From: Paraburkholderia kururiensis JCM 10599 = LMG 19447 | GTDB lineage: Bacteria; Pseudomonadota; Gammaproteobacteria; Burkholderiales; Burkholderiaceae | Length of the DNA: 64,000 nt | Reading direction: 5' to 3' | NCBI RefSeq assembly: GCF_003986935.1 | Contig: NZ_RJZE01000009.1 | Location: 124,001 to 188,000 of the forward strand | Shown: piece by piece, positions 9,212 through 17,808 of the stretch | Numbering within the stretch: position 1 is the stretch's first letter | How the letters are laid out: each line of letters opens with the position of its first letter | Notes under the pieces: generated by a model | The model's input: the letters and a program-made list of their open reading frames with translations, nothing else | What the model was told of the DNA's origin: nothing | The model's database searches: none | Made by a program: the position numbers and the translations under genes

Positions 9212-10258
9212 TTATTCGAACGCGTACTCGTCCAGCACCTGCCCGGCCGCGCCTGCACCGCGCACGGCGCAGGTCAGCGGCTCGTCGGCGATGCGCACCG
9301 CCACGCCGAGTTCCGCCGCAAGGCACCGGTCCAGGTTCGCGAGCAGCGCGCCGCCGCCCGTGAGCACGATGCCCGTGCTCGCGATGTCGGTGACCAGTTC
9401 GGGCGGCGCGTTTTCGAGTGCGTCTTTCACCGCGCCGATCACCTGCTTGAGCGGCGACACGATTGCGTCGGCCACATCGTGATTGCTGAGTTCAACGGTG
9501 CGCGGCAGGCCGTCGTCGAGGCTGCGGCCGGTCGCGTTCATGCGTTGCCGCGGCACGTCGCGCATCGCCGAACCGATGGTCTTCTTCACGTGCTCCGCCG
9601 TGGGCTCGCCGAGCAGCACGCCGAACAGGTTGCGCACGTAGCTCACGATCGCCTGGTCGAACTGGTCGCCGCCCACGCGAATCGAGCCGCTGTAGGCAAG
9701 GCCGCCCAGCGCCACGACGCCCACCTCGGTCGTGCCGCCGCCAATGTCCACGACCATCGAACCCGTGGCGGACGACACCGGCAGGCCGGCGCCCACCGCG
9801 GAAGCCAGCGATTCGCCGATCAGGTTCACCCGCCCCGCTCCAGCGGCCACAGCCGCCTCGCGAATCGCCCGGCGCTCTACATGCGTCGCGCCCGCGGGCA
9901 CGCAGATGGTGAACGACGCGCGCCGCCCGAACAGCCGGCGCTGCTGGGCCATGTCCACGAACTGACGGATCATGTGCTCGGCCGCGGAGAAATCGGCAAT
10001 CACGCCGTGGCGCATGGGCCGTACCGTTTCGAGGTTGCCGGGGGTTCGGCCGAGCAGTTGCTTCGCCTCGCTGCCGACAGCCGCCACGCGGGCTTCGCCC
10101 GGCGCGGCGTGTTTCTGGAAGCACACCACCGACGGCTGATTGAGCACGACGCCCTCGTCGTGCGTGTAGATGAGCGTGTTCGCCGTGCCGAGATCCACGG
10201 CCACGTCGTGGCGGAACAACCGTTTCAGGAAGGAGGGGTGCGGCGTTGTTCTGGCCAT
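9212..10258 (-). CDS. MreB-family actin-like protein (paralogue)
   Basis: A 348-residue MreB/Mbl homologue, an ATP-binding cytoskeletal protein that normally organises side-wall peptidoglycan synthesis. Visible motifs are phosphate 1 (DLGTANTLIY), phosphate 2 (VVDIGGGTTEVGV) and the adenosine segment (IVLTGGGALL). The N-terminus MARTTPHPSFLKRLF resembles the amphipathic membrane-binding helix of MreB. The start at 10258 is chosen because 41 upstream residues are Arg/Pro-rich. No mreC, mreD, mrdA or mrdB genes are adjacent, so this is probably an extra copy outside the rod-shape operon. Confidence 0.88.
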   Translation of the reverse strand: MARTTPHPSFLKRLFRHDVAVDLGTANTLIYTHDEGVVLNQPSVVCFQKHAAPGEARVAAVGSEAKQLLGRTPGNLETVRPMRHGVIADFSAAEHMIRQFVDMAQQRRLFGRRASFTICVPAGATHVERRAIREAAVAAGAGRVNLIGESLASAVGAGLPVSSATGSMVVDIGGGTTEVGVVALGGLAYSGSIRVGGDQFDQAIVSYVRNLFGVLLGEPTAEHVKKTIGSAMRDVPRQRMNATGRSLDDGLPRTVELSNHDVADAIVSPLKQVIGAVKDALENAPPELVTDIASTGIVLTGGGALLANLDRCLAAELGVAVRIADEPLTCAVRGAGAAGQVLDEYAFE

Positions 10259-10515
10259 GAGTGGGCTCGGCTCGTGTCGTCGACCGCCCCGCCCGGGCGA
10301 TCGGAATCGTCGCCGCCCTGGCGCGCCGCGCGGTGGCGAACGCCGCGCTACCTCACGCGCCGGACGGTTCCTGCTGGCCATGACGGCCTATTGGAACCGT
10401 TAACGGCGCATGCCGCCGCAAACTTTAGCCGCGCCAGAATAATTTGGCATCCCGGAATGTTTCCGCGTATTTCGGCGAGGGCCATGGAGCGAGTCTCCAT
10501 GCGCACCGCCCTTTG

Positions 10516-11172
10516 CTAAAGGGCCGAAAAGGCGCGCGCCAATGCGTCGCGACCCAGCACGGCGCCCTGCGACGAAATGGTGTGGCCGACGCCCGGCAAC
10601 GCATAGGCACCCACGGCGAAGCCGGCGTCGCTGAACGCGTTGGCCGCCCGTTCGAGCTCCGCGATGGGAATGACGCCGTCCTCCACACCGTGCACGAGCG
10701 TGAGCGGCGTGCGGCTGTGCGCGGTGATCGGCACGGCGAGCCGCCCGGAGTAGGCCACGACGGCCATGGCGCCCTCATCGTGCGTTGCAGCGTGATAGAG
10801 CGACATGATGGACCCTTGCGAAAAGCCTACGAGTGCAAGCTGACCGAAACCCTGCAGCCCCCAATGCGCGAGTTCGGCGCGCAACATGCGTTCGAGTGCA
10901 GGCCAGGCGGCGGCGACACGCTCACCGCGACGGGTCTCGTCGATGTCGCGCAGGCTGAACCACTGGCGCCCGCCGAAACCTCCGTCGAACGGCTCGCTGC
11001 CGTCGAGCGATGCCCACGCCACGTCCTGCGGCAGCGAGCCGCGCCATGCGTCGGCGAGCGGCACGAGATCCTGCGCGTTGCTGCCCACGCCATGCAGCAG
11101 CACGACGAGCGCCCGCGCGGGCGCGTCGGCCGGCGCAAGGCGCCAACCGTGTTCAAACGATTCCCAGCTCAT
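10516..11172 (-). CDS. Phospholipase/carboxylesterase family hydrolase
   Basis: A 218-residue alpha/beta hydrolase of the carboxylesterase/thioesterase (YpfH-like) family. It shows LLHGVGSNAQDL (oxyanion region), nucleophile GFSQGS, catalytic Asp in HGVEDGVIP, and His in PGVGHTIS. It would cleave short carboxyl esters in the cytoplasm. The start at 11172 follows an AGGGG ribosome site and matches family length; longer upstream reading frames run through a repeat tract. It is divergent from the DHA2 exporter. Confidence 0.85.
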   Translation of the reverse strand: MSWESFEHGWRLAPADAPARALVVLLHGVGSNAQDLVPLADAWRGSLPQDVAWASLDGSEPFDGGFGGRQWFSLRDIDETRRGERVAAAWPALERMLRAELAHWGLQGFGQLALVGFSQGSIMSLYHAATHDEGAMAVVAYSGRLAVPITAHSRTPLTLVHGVEDGVIPIAELERAANAFSDAGFAVGAYALPGVGHTISSQGAVLGRDALARAFSAL

Positions 11173-11258
11173 TGCAATCCCCTGCATGTGGTTTTGCGGC
11201 ATGGTCCAGCGACTCATGCCCGGGCGCGTGCCCAAACGCGAGCATACCGCGCGTTTCA

Positions 11259-11297
11259 GTGCAGGCGTCCTGTGCAGGCGTCCTGTGCAGGCGCCCA
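11259..11297 (+). repeat. 13-bp tandem repeat, nearly three units
   Basis: The unit GTGCAGGCGTCCT occurs at 11259-11271 and 11272-11284, followed by a partial diverged copy to 11297. It lies in the divergent control region between the carboxylesterase and the DHA2 exporter. It is not coding on any convincing frame. Confidence 0.7.
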
Positions 11298-11583
11298 TGC
11301 CGGCGCCCTGAAATTTGCGGACGGCGACCGCTGCGCACGGCGCCGACGTGCATGTCCGAATGCGGGTAAGCTTGGCCCGATTCGCATCTTTCGCGGCGCC
11401 TTGCCGCATTCCGCCGCACGCCGTCGCATGTTCGTTGCGAGCTGGCGTCTTGTGTGAGCGGTTTGCGTCGATATTTCGCGCCAACGTTTCTGCGCGCTGT
11501 CGAGGCCGGTGTCTTCCCGTGGCTGCACACCGGCTGATCGGTGTGAGCCGGCCGCCCCGTCGGCACATGCGGCCCGATTTTCC

Positions 11584-11597
11584 GGAGATATCGCTTG
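11584..11597 (+). promoter_or_regulatory. Ribosome site and TTG start of the DHA2 exporter
   Basis: GGAGA at 11584-11588 sits six bases before a TTG at 11595. The first ATG in frame (Met46, in ATFMNVLDTS) lies inside the first membrane helix, so TTG is the likely start. Confidence 0.65.
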
Positions 11598-13196
11598 AAT
11601 CCGCCACGGACTGCGTCTGCTACGCCGGCCGCGCCTTCGCCGGCTTCCGCGCCCGCCGCCGCTGCCCCGCCGCCGCTCGCCGGCGGCCAGCTCGTGCTCG
11701 CCACCATCGCCGTTGCGCTTGCCACGTTCATGAACGTGCTCGACACCTCGATCGCCAACGTCGCGATTCCCACTATTTCGGGCGACCTCGGCGTTTCCGT
11801 GGACGAAGGCACGTGGGTCATCACGGTATTCGCGGCCTCGAACGCCGTGTCGATTCCGCTCACCGGCTGGCTCACGCAGCGCATCGGCCAGGTGAAGCTG
11901 TTCGTGGGCGCCATCCTGATGTTCGTAGTGGCGTCGTGGTTGTGCGGCGTCGCGCCCAGCCTGCCGGTGCTGCTCGCCGCGCGCGTGTTGCAGGGCGCCG
12001 TGGCCGGACCGCTGATCCCGCTCTCGCAGGCCATTCTGCTCGGCTCCTGGCCGAAGGAAAAATCCGCGACCGCGCTGGCGCTATGGGCCATGACGGCGAC
12101 CGTCGGGCCTATCGCGGGGCCCGCGCTGGGCGGCTGGATCACGGACAACTACAGCTGGGCCTGGATCTTCTACATCAACATTCCAGTCGGCATCTTCGCG
12201 GCCGCCATCACGTGGTCCATCTATCGCAAGCGCGAATCGGCCACGCGGCAGCCGCCTATCGACGTAGTGGGGCTCGGGCTGCTCATCACCTGGGTGGCCT
12301 CGCTGCAGATCATGCTCGACAAGGGCAAGGACCTCGACTGGTTCAACTCGCCGTTCATCGTGGGACTGGGCGTGACGGCGTTGATCGGCTTCGCGTTCTT
12401 TCTGGTCTGGGAACTGACGGAGCAGCACCCTATCGTCGACCTGCGGCTCTTTGCGCAGCGCAACTTCCTGGGCGGCACGGTGGCGATTTCCGTCGCGTAT
12501 GCCGTGTTCTTCGGCAATCTGGTGCTGCTGCCGCAGTGGATGCAGGAATACCTGAACTATCGTTCCGTCGATGCCGGCCTCGTCACCGCGCCGCTCGGCA
12601 TTTTCGCGGTGATCCTCGCACCGGTGATGGGGCGCGTGCTGCCCCGCTCGGACGCACGCATCATCGCGACGCTCGCGTTCGTGGGGTTCGCCATCGTTTT
12701 CTACATGCGCTCGCGTTACGTGATCGAGATCGATACCTGGCACCTCGTGCTGCCCACGCTGCTGCAAGGCATTCCGATGGCCATGTTCTTCGTGCCGCTC
12801 ACCGCGATCATTCTCGCGGGGCAGCCGCCGAACAAGGTGCCGGCCGCGGCGGGCCTGTCGAACTTCGTGCGCGTATTCTGCGGCGCCATCGGCACCTCCA
12901 TTTCCACCAACGCCTGGAATAACCGCACCGTGCTGCACCACGTGCGCCTCACCGAGCAGGCAACGGTGGACAACCCGCTCTTTCGCCAGCAGATCGATTC
13001 CACGCAGACGCTGCTGCACCTGAGTCAGCCGTCGGCGAATGCACTCTTCGAGTTCACGCTGAACACGCAGGCCGCGATGATGGGGCTGAACGACATCTTC
13101 TACGTCTCGGCCATCATCTTCGTGCTGATCATTCCGTTGATCTGGATTACGCGGCCCGCAAAGGGCGGCGGCGGAGATGCAGCCGGAGCGCATTGA
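11595..13196 (+). CDS. DHA2 family MFS drug exporter (EmrB-like)
   Basis: A 533-residue inner-membrane proton antiporter of the 14-helix DHA2 branch. Helix 1 carries MNVLDTSIANVAIP, the antiporter hallmark near LDTTIVNVALP. Motif C-like GPALGGWITDNYSWAWIFYINIPVG is also present. The N-terminus is an Ala/Pro-rich tail. Partners EmrA and a TolC-like outer membrane factor are not next to it, so it either uses a distant adaptor or works alone. No local regulator is evident; the AraC gene downstream points toward it and is transcribed separately. Confidence 0.93.
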   Translation: MNPPRTASATPAAPSPASAPAAAAPPPLAGGQLVLATIAVALATFMNVLDTSIANVAIPTISGDLGVSVDEGTWVITVFAASNAVSIPLTGWLTQRIGQVKLFVGAILMFVVASWLCGVAPSLPVLLAARVLQGAVAGPLIPLSQAILLGSWPKEKSATALALWAMTATVGPIAGPALGGWITDNYSWAWIFYINIPVGIFAAAITWSIYRKRESATRQPPIDVVGLGLLITWVASLQIMLDKGKDLDWFNSPFIVGLGVTALIGFAFFLVWELTEQHPIVDLRLFAQRNFLGGTVAISVAYAVFFGNLVLLPQWMQEYLNYRSVDAGLVTAPLGIFAVILAPVMGRVLPRSDARIIATLAFVGFAIVFYMRSRYVIEIDTWHLVLPTLLQGIPMAMFFVPLTAIILAGQPPNKVPAAAGLSNFVRVFCGAIGTSISTNAWNNRTVLHHVRLTEQATVDNPLFRQQIDSTQTLLHLSQPSANALFEFTLNTQAAMMGLNDIFYVSAIIFVLIIPLIWITRPAKGGGGDAAGAH

Positions 13197-13277
13197 AGTG
13201 CAGTTCGTCTGCGGTTCGTCGGGGTTCATCGGGTTCGCGATAATCCGGCTGCGGAATGTCGCGTCCAGAGGCGCGCC

Positions 13278-14066
13278 TTAGCGGAAATATCGTGCAGGCG
13301 TTTCGCCGAGTGCATCGCGAAAGACCGCGATGAACGACGACACGTCGTTGTAGCCCACTTCAAGCGCCACGTGGGTCACGCTTGCGCCTGCGCCGAGCTT
13401 CTCGAGCGCGACGAGCAGACGCAACTGCTGGCGCCACTGACCAAACGTGAGCCCCGTTTCCCGGACGAAGAGACGCGCCGCTGTACGGGCCGTCACGCCG
13501 GCCGCTTCCGCGAGTTCATCGAGCACGCGGGAATCCGCCGGGTTCGTGACCAGCATGTCGGCCACGCGCTGGATGCGTGGGTCGCGCGGCAGGAACAATG
13601 AAAGCGGCATGACGGCGAGTTGCGGCACGCGGTCCAGGATGACCTGCACGAGCCGCGCCTGAGCGCCCTCTTCCGTATAGCCCAGGCCGAAGATGGCCGC
13701 GGCTCGCAGCAGTTCGTCGGTTAACCGGTCGATGGCCACTACGCAGCCTTGTGCGGGCACGAACGCAACGGGCGGCACGGCCGCGGCGGCCGGTACGAGC
13801 AGCGGTTCGCCTTCGGCGTAGAGCGTATGGAGCGCCAGCGGCGCCGTGGACGACAGCCGGTGCAGCACGCCCGGCAGCACCCAGACCGCATGGCCGGGCG
13901 GCGCCACCCAGAGCGCGGACTCCGTGCGCACGGTCAACACGCCACTACCCGAGCGAATCAACTGGGCACGCGGCTCCGCACGCCACGGCACTTCGCTGCC
14001 TTCATGCCGTTGCTCGAGCACGTAGACGGCGCGCACCGGCGCCGTCGGATCGCGGCTTTCCATCAT
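13278..14066 (-). CDS. AraC family transcriptional regulator
   Basis: A 262-residue regulator with an N-terminal cupin-like sensor (about residues 20-95, including WVAPPGHAVWVLPGVLHRL) and a C-terminal double helix-turn-helix (about 165-262, LDELAEAAGVTARTAARLF and VALEVGYNDVSSFIAVFRD). This is the short-cupin AraC type. Two adjacent ATGs at 14066 and 14063 are possible starts. It is divergent from glutaminase, with 259 bp between, so it may control that gene or the DHA2 exporter that ends 81 bp away on the other strand. Confidence 0.9.
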   Translation of the reverse strand: MMESRDPTAPVRAVYVLEQRHEGSEVPWRAEPRAQLIRSGSGVLTVRTESALWVAPPGHAVWVLPGVLHRLSSTAPLALHTLYAEGEPLLVPAAAAVPPVAFVPAQGCVVAIDRLTDELLRAAAIFGLGYTEEGAQARLVQVILDRVPQLAVMPLSLFLPRDPRIQRVADMLVTNPADSRVLDELAEAAGVTARTAARLFVRETGLTFGQWRQQLRLLVALEKLGAGASVTHVALEVGYNDVSSFIAVFRDALGETPARYFR

Positions 14067-14134
14067 GCTGTCTGTTTCCCCCGGATCAGGGCGGGAACAA
14101 ACCAGATTAGCACAGCCTCCACGGGATGAAACCA

Positions 14135-14151
14135 CGCCGCGGAACGCGGCG
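14135..14151. repeat. GC hairpin CGCCGCG-GAA-CGCGGCG in the glsA/araC control region
   Basis: A perfect 7-3-7 inverted repeat lies midway between the divergent AraC and glutaminase genes. A palindrome CTGCA-T-TGCAG follows within 10 bp. It could be an operator or part of a leader; no T-run supports a terminator. Confidence 0.4.
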
Positions 14152-14325
14152 GCGCCTGCTGCATTGCAGTCCCGATTACAATGCCGTCCCACGTCGTCTG
14201 CACTGAACTGCATTGCACTACGCTGCGTCCCTCGTGGGCGCAGGCACTGAAACGCAGGTGCCGAAGCAGCCTGCACCGTCGAGCATCCGACTGACTGTAT
14301 TCGCCTTCGCCCGTCTCTTGCCCTC

Positions 14326-15240
14326 ATGAACTACACCCCGATCCTCGAGCAGATTCGCCACGACGTGCAGCCCTACCTCGGCACCGGACGCGTGGCCGAC
14401 TACATTCCCGAACTCGCACGCATATCCGGCGACCGCTTCGGCATGGCGGTCGTGACAATCGACGGTCAGGTGTTCCGCACGGGCGAAGCCGACACACGCT
14501 TTTCGATCCAGAGCATCTCGAAACTCTTTGCGTGCACGCTCGCCTTCAAACTGCTCGGCGACGACCTATGGCACCGCGTGGGACGCGAACCGTCGGGCAC
14601 CGCGTTCAATTCGCTGGTGCAGCTGGAAGCCGAACATGGCAAGCCCCGCAACCCGTTCATCAATGCAGGTGCGCTCGTGGTGACAGACGTCCTGTGCCGC
14701 CGCTTCGTGCAGGCGGAAACGGCACTGGTCGAGTTCATCCGGCGGCTCTCGGGCGAACCCGGCATCGACTACGAGGCTCGTGTGGCGGAATCGGAACTGC
14801 AGCACGCGCATCGCAATCGCGCGATGGCGCATTTCATGGCGAGCTTCGGCAATATGGAAATGCCCCCGGAAACCGTCGTCGATGCGTACTGCCGCCAGTG
14901 CGCGATCTCGATGAACTGCGTGGAGCTGGCACGGGCCGCGCTCTTTCTCGCCAACGGCGGCGTGTCGCCCGCCACCGGCGAACGGGTACTGGACGCCAGT
15001 TCGGCCAAACGCCTGTCCGCGCTGATGCTCACCTGCGGGACCTACGACGCGGCCGGCGACTTCGTCTACCGTGTCGGCCTGCCGGCAAAGAGCGGCGTGG
15101 GCGGCGGCATTGTCGCGGTTCTGCCCGGCGAGATGGCGGCGTGCGTCTGGTCGCCGGCGCTCGATGCGAACGGCAATTCGCTGGCGGGCGTCCAGTCGCT
15201 GGAATGGCTGACCACGCTTACGGGACGGTCTATTTTTTGA
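14326..15240 (+). CDS. glsA: Glutaminase
   Basis: A 304-residue beta-lactamase-fold glutaminase that hydrolyses glutamine to glutamate and ammonia. The catalytic SxxK pair is S63 and K66 in FSIQSISKLF. Other family segments are NPFINAGAL, the GNMEMPP region and PAKSGVGGGI. Length matches E. coli GlsB (YneH), about 308 residues. The gene stands alone downstream of a divergent AraC regulator and is followed by a hairpin. Confidence 0.95.
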   Translation: MNYTPILEQIRHDVQPYLGTGRVADYIPELARISGDRFGMAVVTIDGQVFRTGEADTRFSIQSISKLFACTLAFKLLGDDLWHRVGREPSGTAFNSLVQLEAEHGKPRNPFINAGALVVTDVLCRRFVQAETALVEFIRRLSGEPGIDYEARVAESELQHAHRNRAMAHFMASFGNMEMPPETVVDAYCRQCAISMNCVELARAALFLANGGVSPATGERVLDASSAKRLSALMLTCGTYDAAGDFVYRVGLPAKSGVGGGIVAVLPGEMAACVWSPALDANGNSLAGVQSLEWLTTLTGRSIF

Positions 15241-15608
15241 TGGGTGCGGCGTGAGCGGTCTGCATTGATTGATCCGCTCAATGCAGGCGCGAGGCGTTGG
15301 ACTCATTGCCTTCATTCTGTTGACCGCGTTTGCTTGCCTGCGCCGACGGCCTTTGGCGGCTCGTCGGCATTCGAGTGCAGGCTTGCTTGCGCTCCTCTAT
15401 GGCGCCCGTCATGTTGGCGCCCGCCCGGTTCCTGAGGATTGAGTGTCGAAGATAGCGTCGATTTCGATACTTTCGGCCTTTCGACCGCCTTCAGACCTTC
15501 AGCCTGAGCGCCTTCCTTCTTTTCCTCTATTCGTCAGCCGTCAGCCCGTCTTCCTGCCCGGCTGACTGCCGCGCCCGCGGTGTACGCGGGCGCATCGGCA
15601 AGGCAGCG
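15241..15608. other. Gene-free stretch between glsA and the hydrolase fusion
   Basis: About 370 bp without a convincing gene. The two flanking genes converge here. Apart from the hairpin at 15260-15286 there is a short T/C-rich zone around 15470-15530 and nothing else recognisable. Confidence 0.5.
15260..15286 (+). repeat. Hairpin CTGCATTGA / TCAATGCAG after glsA
   Basis: Nine-base perfect arms flank a nine-base loop, 20 bp after the glsA stop. The position suits a transcript-end hairpin, but there is no T-run, so it is not a standard intrinsic terminator. Confidence 0.5.
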
Positions 15609-17048
15609 TCAGGCGGCAGCGCCCGGCTGGAAGCCAGCGTCGATCTCGACCCGCGACAAGTGAGCGACCGTGTTGACGAGCGTCTTGCCCGCCACGGCCA
15701 TTGCAATCGCCACCGCCGCACGACGATCGAAACCCGCCGCCTTCAACGTGTTGACGTCGCTATCCGACACCTGGGTGCGCTTCAACGCGATGGCAGTCGC
15801 GAACTGGCGCACCGCTTCCAGCTTCGGATCGGCGAGCACGCTGCCGCTGCGCAGCGCATCGACCACGTCTGCAGACGCGCCGAGCTTGCCGGCGAGCGTC
15901 GCGTGAACAGCCACGCCATAGTCGGCGGCATTCGCCCGGCTTGCCGCGGCCATTGCGACCTGCTGTGCCACCGCATCGAGCGAAGTTGTACCGAGCGAAT
16001 GGAGCCAGGCCAGGTATGCGGAGAGCACTGGCGGCTCGACCGCAAGTGCATGGCCGAGATTAGGCACGAAACCGAACACGCCACGCATGGCGTCGAACAG
16101 CGGCCCGGTTTCATCCGACGCCGGCATGTCATTCAGTGCACCGAACAATGCCGGACCTTGCGCAACGTCCAGCGTCCGCGCGAAGAATGCCCGAACGATG
16201 CCTGCCACTTCGTCCAGATGCGATTCGAGCGGGAAGTGGCCTGCATCGACAAAACGCACCTCGGCATCGGGGATGTCGCGCCGGAACGCCTCGGCCCCTG
16301 CCGGCAGGAAGAACGGATCGTTCTTGCCCCACACAGCCAAGGTCGGCGGACGATGCGTGCGGAAATATTCATGAAAGCGCGGATAGGCGGCGACGTTGGC
16401 CTTGTAATCGCCGAACAGGTCGAGCTGGATCTCGTCGTTGCCCGTGCGATCGAGAAAATGCTGGTCGAGCGTGTAGCTCTCCGGCGCGATATGCGACGTA
16501 TCACGCTCGCCATGCTCGTACTGGAACCGCGTGGTCCCTGCCGCCAGAAGGCTGCGCAGTTGCGCACGGTTCGCATCGGACGGGTCCTGCCAATAGGCGC
16601 GTATCGGGTTCCATCCTTCGCTCAAACCTTCCTCATAGGCGTTGCCGTTCTGCGAGACGAGCGCGGACACGCGGTCCGGGCGGGACGCAGCGAGGCGGAA
16701 GCCCACCGGCGCGCCGTAGTCGAACACGTACAACGCATAGCGCGTCAGGCCGATCACATCAGTGAAGCTTTCGATCACTTCGGCGAGGTGGTCGAAGGTA
16801 TAGCCGAACGTCTTCGCGTCTGGTGCGTCGGAAAAGCCGAAACCGGGCAGATCCGGCGCAACCACGCGGTACTTGTCGGCCAGACGATCGATCAGCCCGC
16901 GGTACTGATGGCTCGAAGTCGGGAAACCGTGCAGCAACAGCACGGCGGGTGCGTCCTTCTGCCCGGCTTCGCGATAGAACAGGTTGACGGCGGTGCCGGT
17001 GCGGCGGTCGGAGACGGAAACGGTTTGATACGTGGCGAGCGTGGACAT
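15609..17048 (-). CDS. Fusion of epoxide-hydrolase-like domain and cysteine-less AhpD/CMD-like domain
   Basis: A 479-residue two-domain protein. Residues 1-295 form an alpha/beta hydrolase with HGFPTSSHQYR (oxyanion), VFDYGAPVG with Asp110 as the probable nucleophile, GKNDPFF with Asp244, and AGHFPLE with His271. An Asp nucleophile fits epoxide hydrolases or haloalkane dehalogenases. Residues about 315-465 look like an AhpD/CMD helical domain, but the usual CxxCxxxH motif reads with A375 and G378 instead of cysteines; H382 remains. The second domain may be structural. The start has an AGGAG site. It is divergent from a TetR gene with two shared operators, so it is probably repressed until an inducer arrives. 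Confidence 0.85.
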   Translation of the reverse strand: MSTLATYQTVSVSDRRTGTAVNLFYREAGQKDAPAVLLLHGFPTSSHQYRGLIDRLADKYRVVAPDLPGFGFSDAPDAKTFGYTFDHLAEVIESFTDVIGLTRYALYVFDYGAPVGFRLAASRPDRVSALVSQNGNAYEEGLSEGWNPIRAYWQDPSDANRAQLRSLLAAGTTRFQYEHGERDTSHIAPESYTLDQHFLDRTGNDEIQLDLFGDYKANVAAYPRFHEYFRTHRPPTLAVWGKNDPFFLPAGAEAFRRDIPDAEVRFVDAGHFPLESHLDEVAGIVRAFFARTLDVAQGPALFGALNDMPASDETGPLFDAMRGVFGFVPNLGHALAVEPPVLSAYLAWLHSLGTTSLDAVAQQVAMAAASRANAADYGVAVHATLAGKLGASADVVDALRSGSVLADPKLEAVRQFATAIALKRTQVSDSDVNTLKAAGFDRRAAVAIAMAVAGKTLVNTVAHLSRVEIDAGFQPGAAA

Positions 17049-17104
17049 CGAGTTCTCCTGGATCACGGAAAGAGGCGTCGGTCTGAATTGATTGCGCACA
17101 TTCA

Positions 17105-17126
17105 CTGAACCGAACGATCGGTACAG
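17105..17126. promoter_or_regulatory. TetR-type operator 1
   Basis: CTGAACCGA-ACGA-TCGGTACAG has nine-base arms with one mismatch. It lies 57 bp upstream of the hydrolase-fusion start. It shares the core ACCGAACGATC with operator 2. Confidence 0.75.
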
Positions 17127-17189
17127 TAGTAGGTGAGGATGCGCGTGTCAAGGATTGATTTGTGGATCAAGGCGACTTACCCTTTCGAT

Positions 17190-17211
17190 CTGTACCGAAC
17201 GATCAGTTTTC
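17190..17211. promoter_or_regulatory. TetR-type operator 2
   Basis: CTGTACCGA-ACGA-TCAGTTTTC repeats the core of operator 1 with a weaker right arm. It lies about 20 bp before the TetR start, which suits autorepression. Centre-to-centre distance to operator 1 is about 85 bp. Confidence 0.7.
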
Positions 17212-17229
17212 TGGAGAGGCGAAAGAACC

Positions 17230-17808
17230 ATGGCTACCGCTCAGGCATCGAAGGACGAGATCATCGACCGGCTGTTCACCGTGTTCCGGGACCGCGGGTT
17301 CGAGGGGGCGTCGATTGCTGATCTGTCGCGCGCAACGGGCCTCGGCAAATCGAGCCTCTATCACCATTTCCCCGAAGGAAAGGAACAGATGGCTGCGGCG
17401 GTACTCGAGCGCGCCACGGCGGTGATCGATCGTGAAATCCTGAACGCGGCCCAATCGGCCGGCACGTTGAAAGCCCGCATCCGCAAAATCGTGGCCGCGC
17501 TGGATCGGATGTACCTGGGTGGACGCACGCCCTGCGTGCTCGGTCAACTCGCGACGTCCAATATCGGGTCGGTTGCGAGGCACGGTCTGCTACTGGCGTT
17601 TTCGCACTGGATCGACGCTGTCGAAGCGTTGGCGCGCGAAAGTGGCATGTCGCCAGCACGGGCGCGGCATTTCGCGGAAGACTGGGTTGCGCGCCTGCAA
17701 GGAGCGTTGATTCTGCAGGCTGCAAATGGGGATCTCGGGCCGTACAAGCGGGCCATGGCCGCATTGACCGAACTCGCAAAGGACGGCACGGACCGGACTT
17801 CCGAGTAG
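17230..17808 (+). CDS. TetR family transcriptional regulator
   Basis: A 192-residue TetR repressor. The N-terminal helix-turn-helix (about residues 8-54) contains FRDRGFEGASIADLSRATGLGKSSLYHHF. The C-terminal ligand domain resembles the LmrA/YxaF type (C-terminal TetR_C). The start at 17230 follows GGAGAGG about 10 bases upstream; an ATG-less longer frame would pass through operator 2. It is divergent from the hydrolase-CMD fusion, and two matching operators between them support local control. Confidence 0.93.
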   Translation: MATAQASKDEIIDRLFTVFRDRGFEGASIADLSRATGLGKSSLYHHFPEGKEQMAAAVLERATAVIDREILNAAQSAGTLKARIRKIVAALDRMYLGGRTPCVLGQLATSNIGSVARHGLLLAFSHWIDAVEALARESGMSPARARHFAEDWVARLQGALILQAANGDLGPYKRAMAALTELAKDGTDRTSE

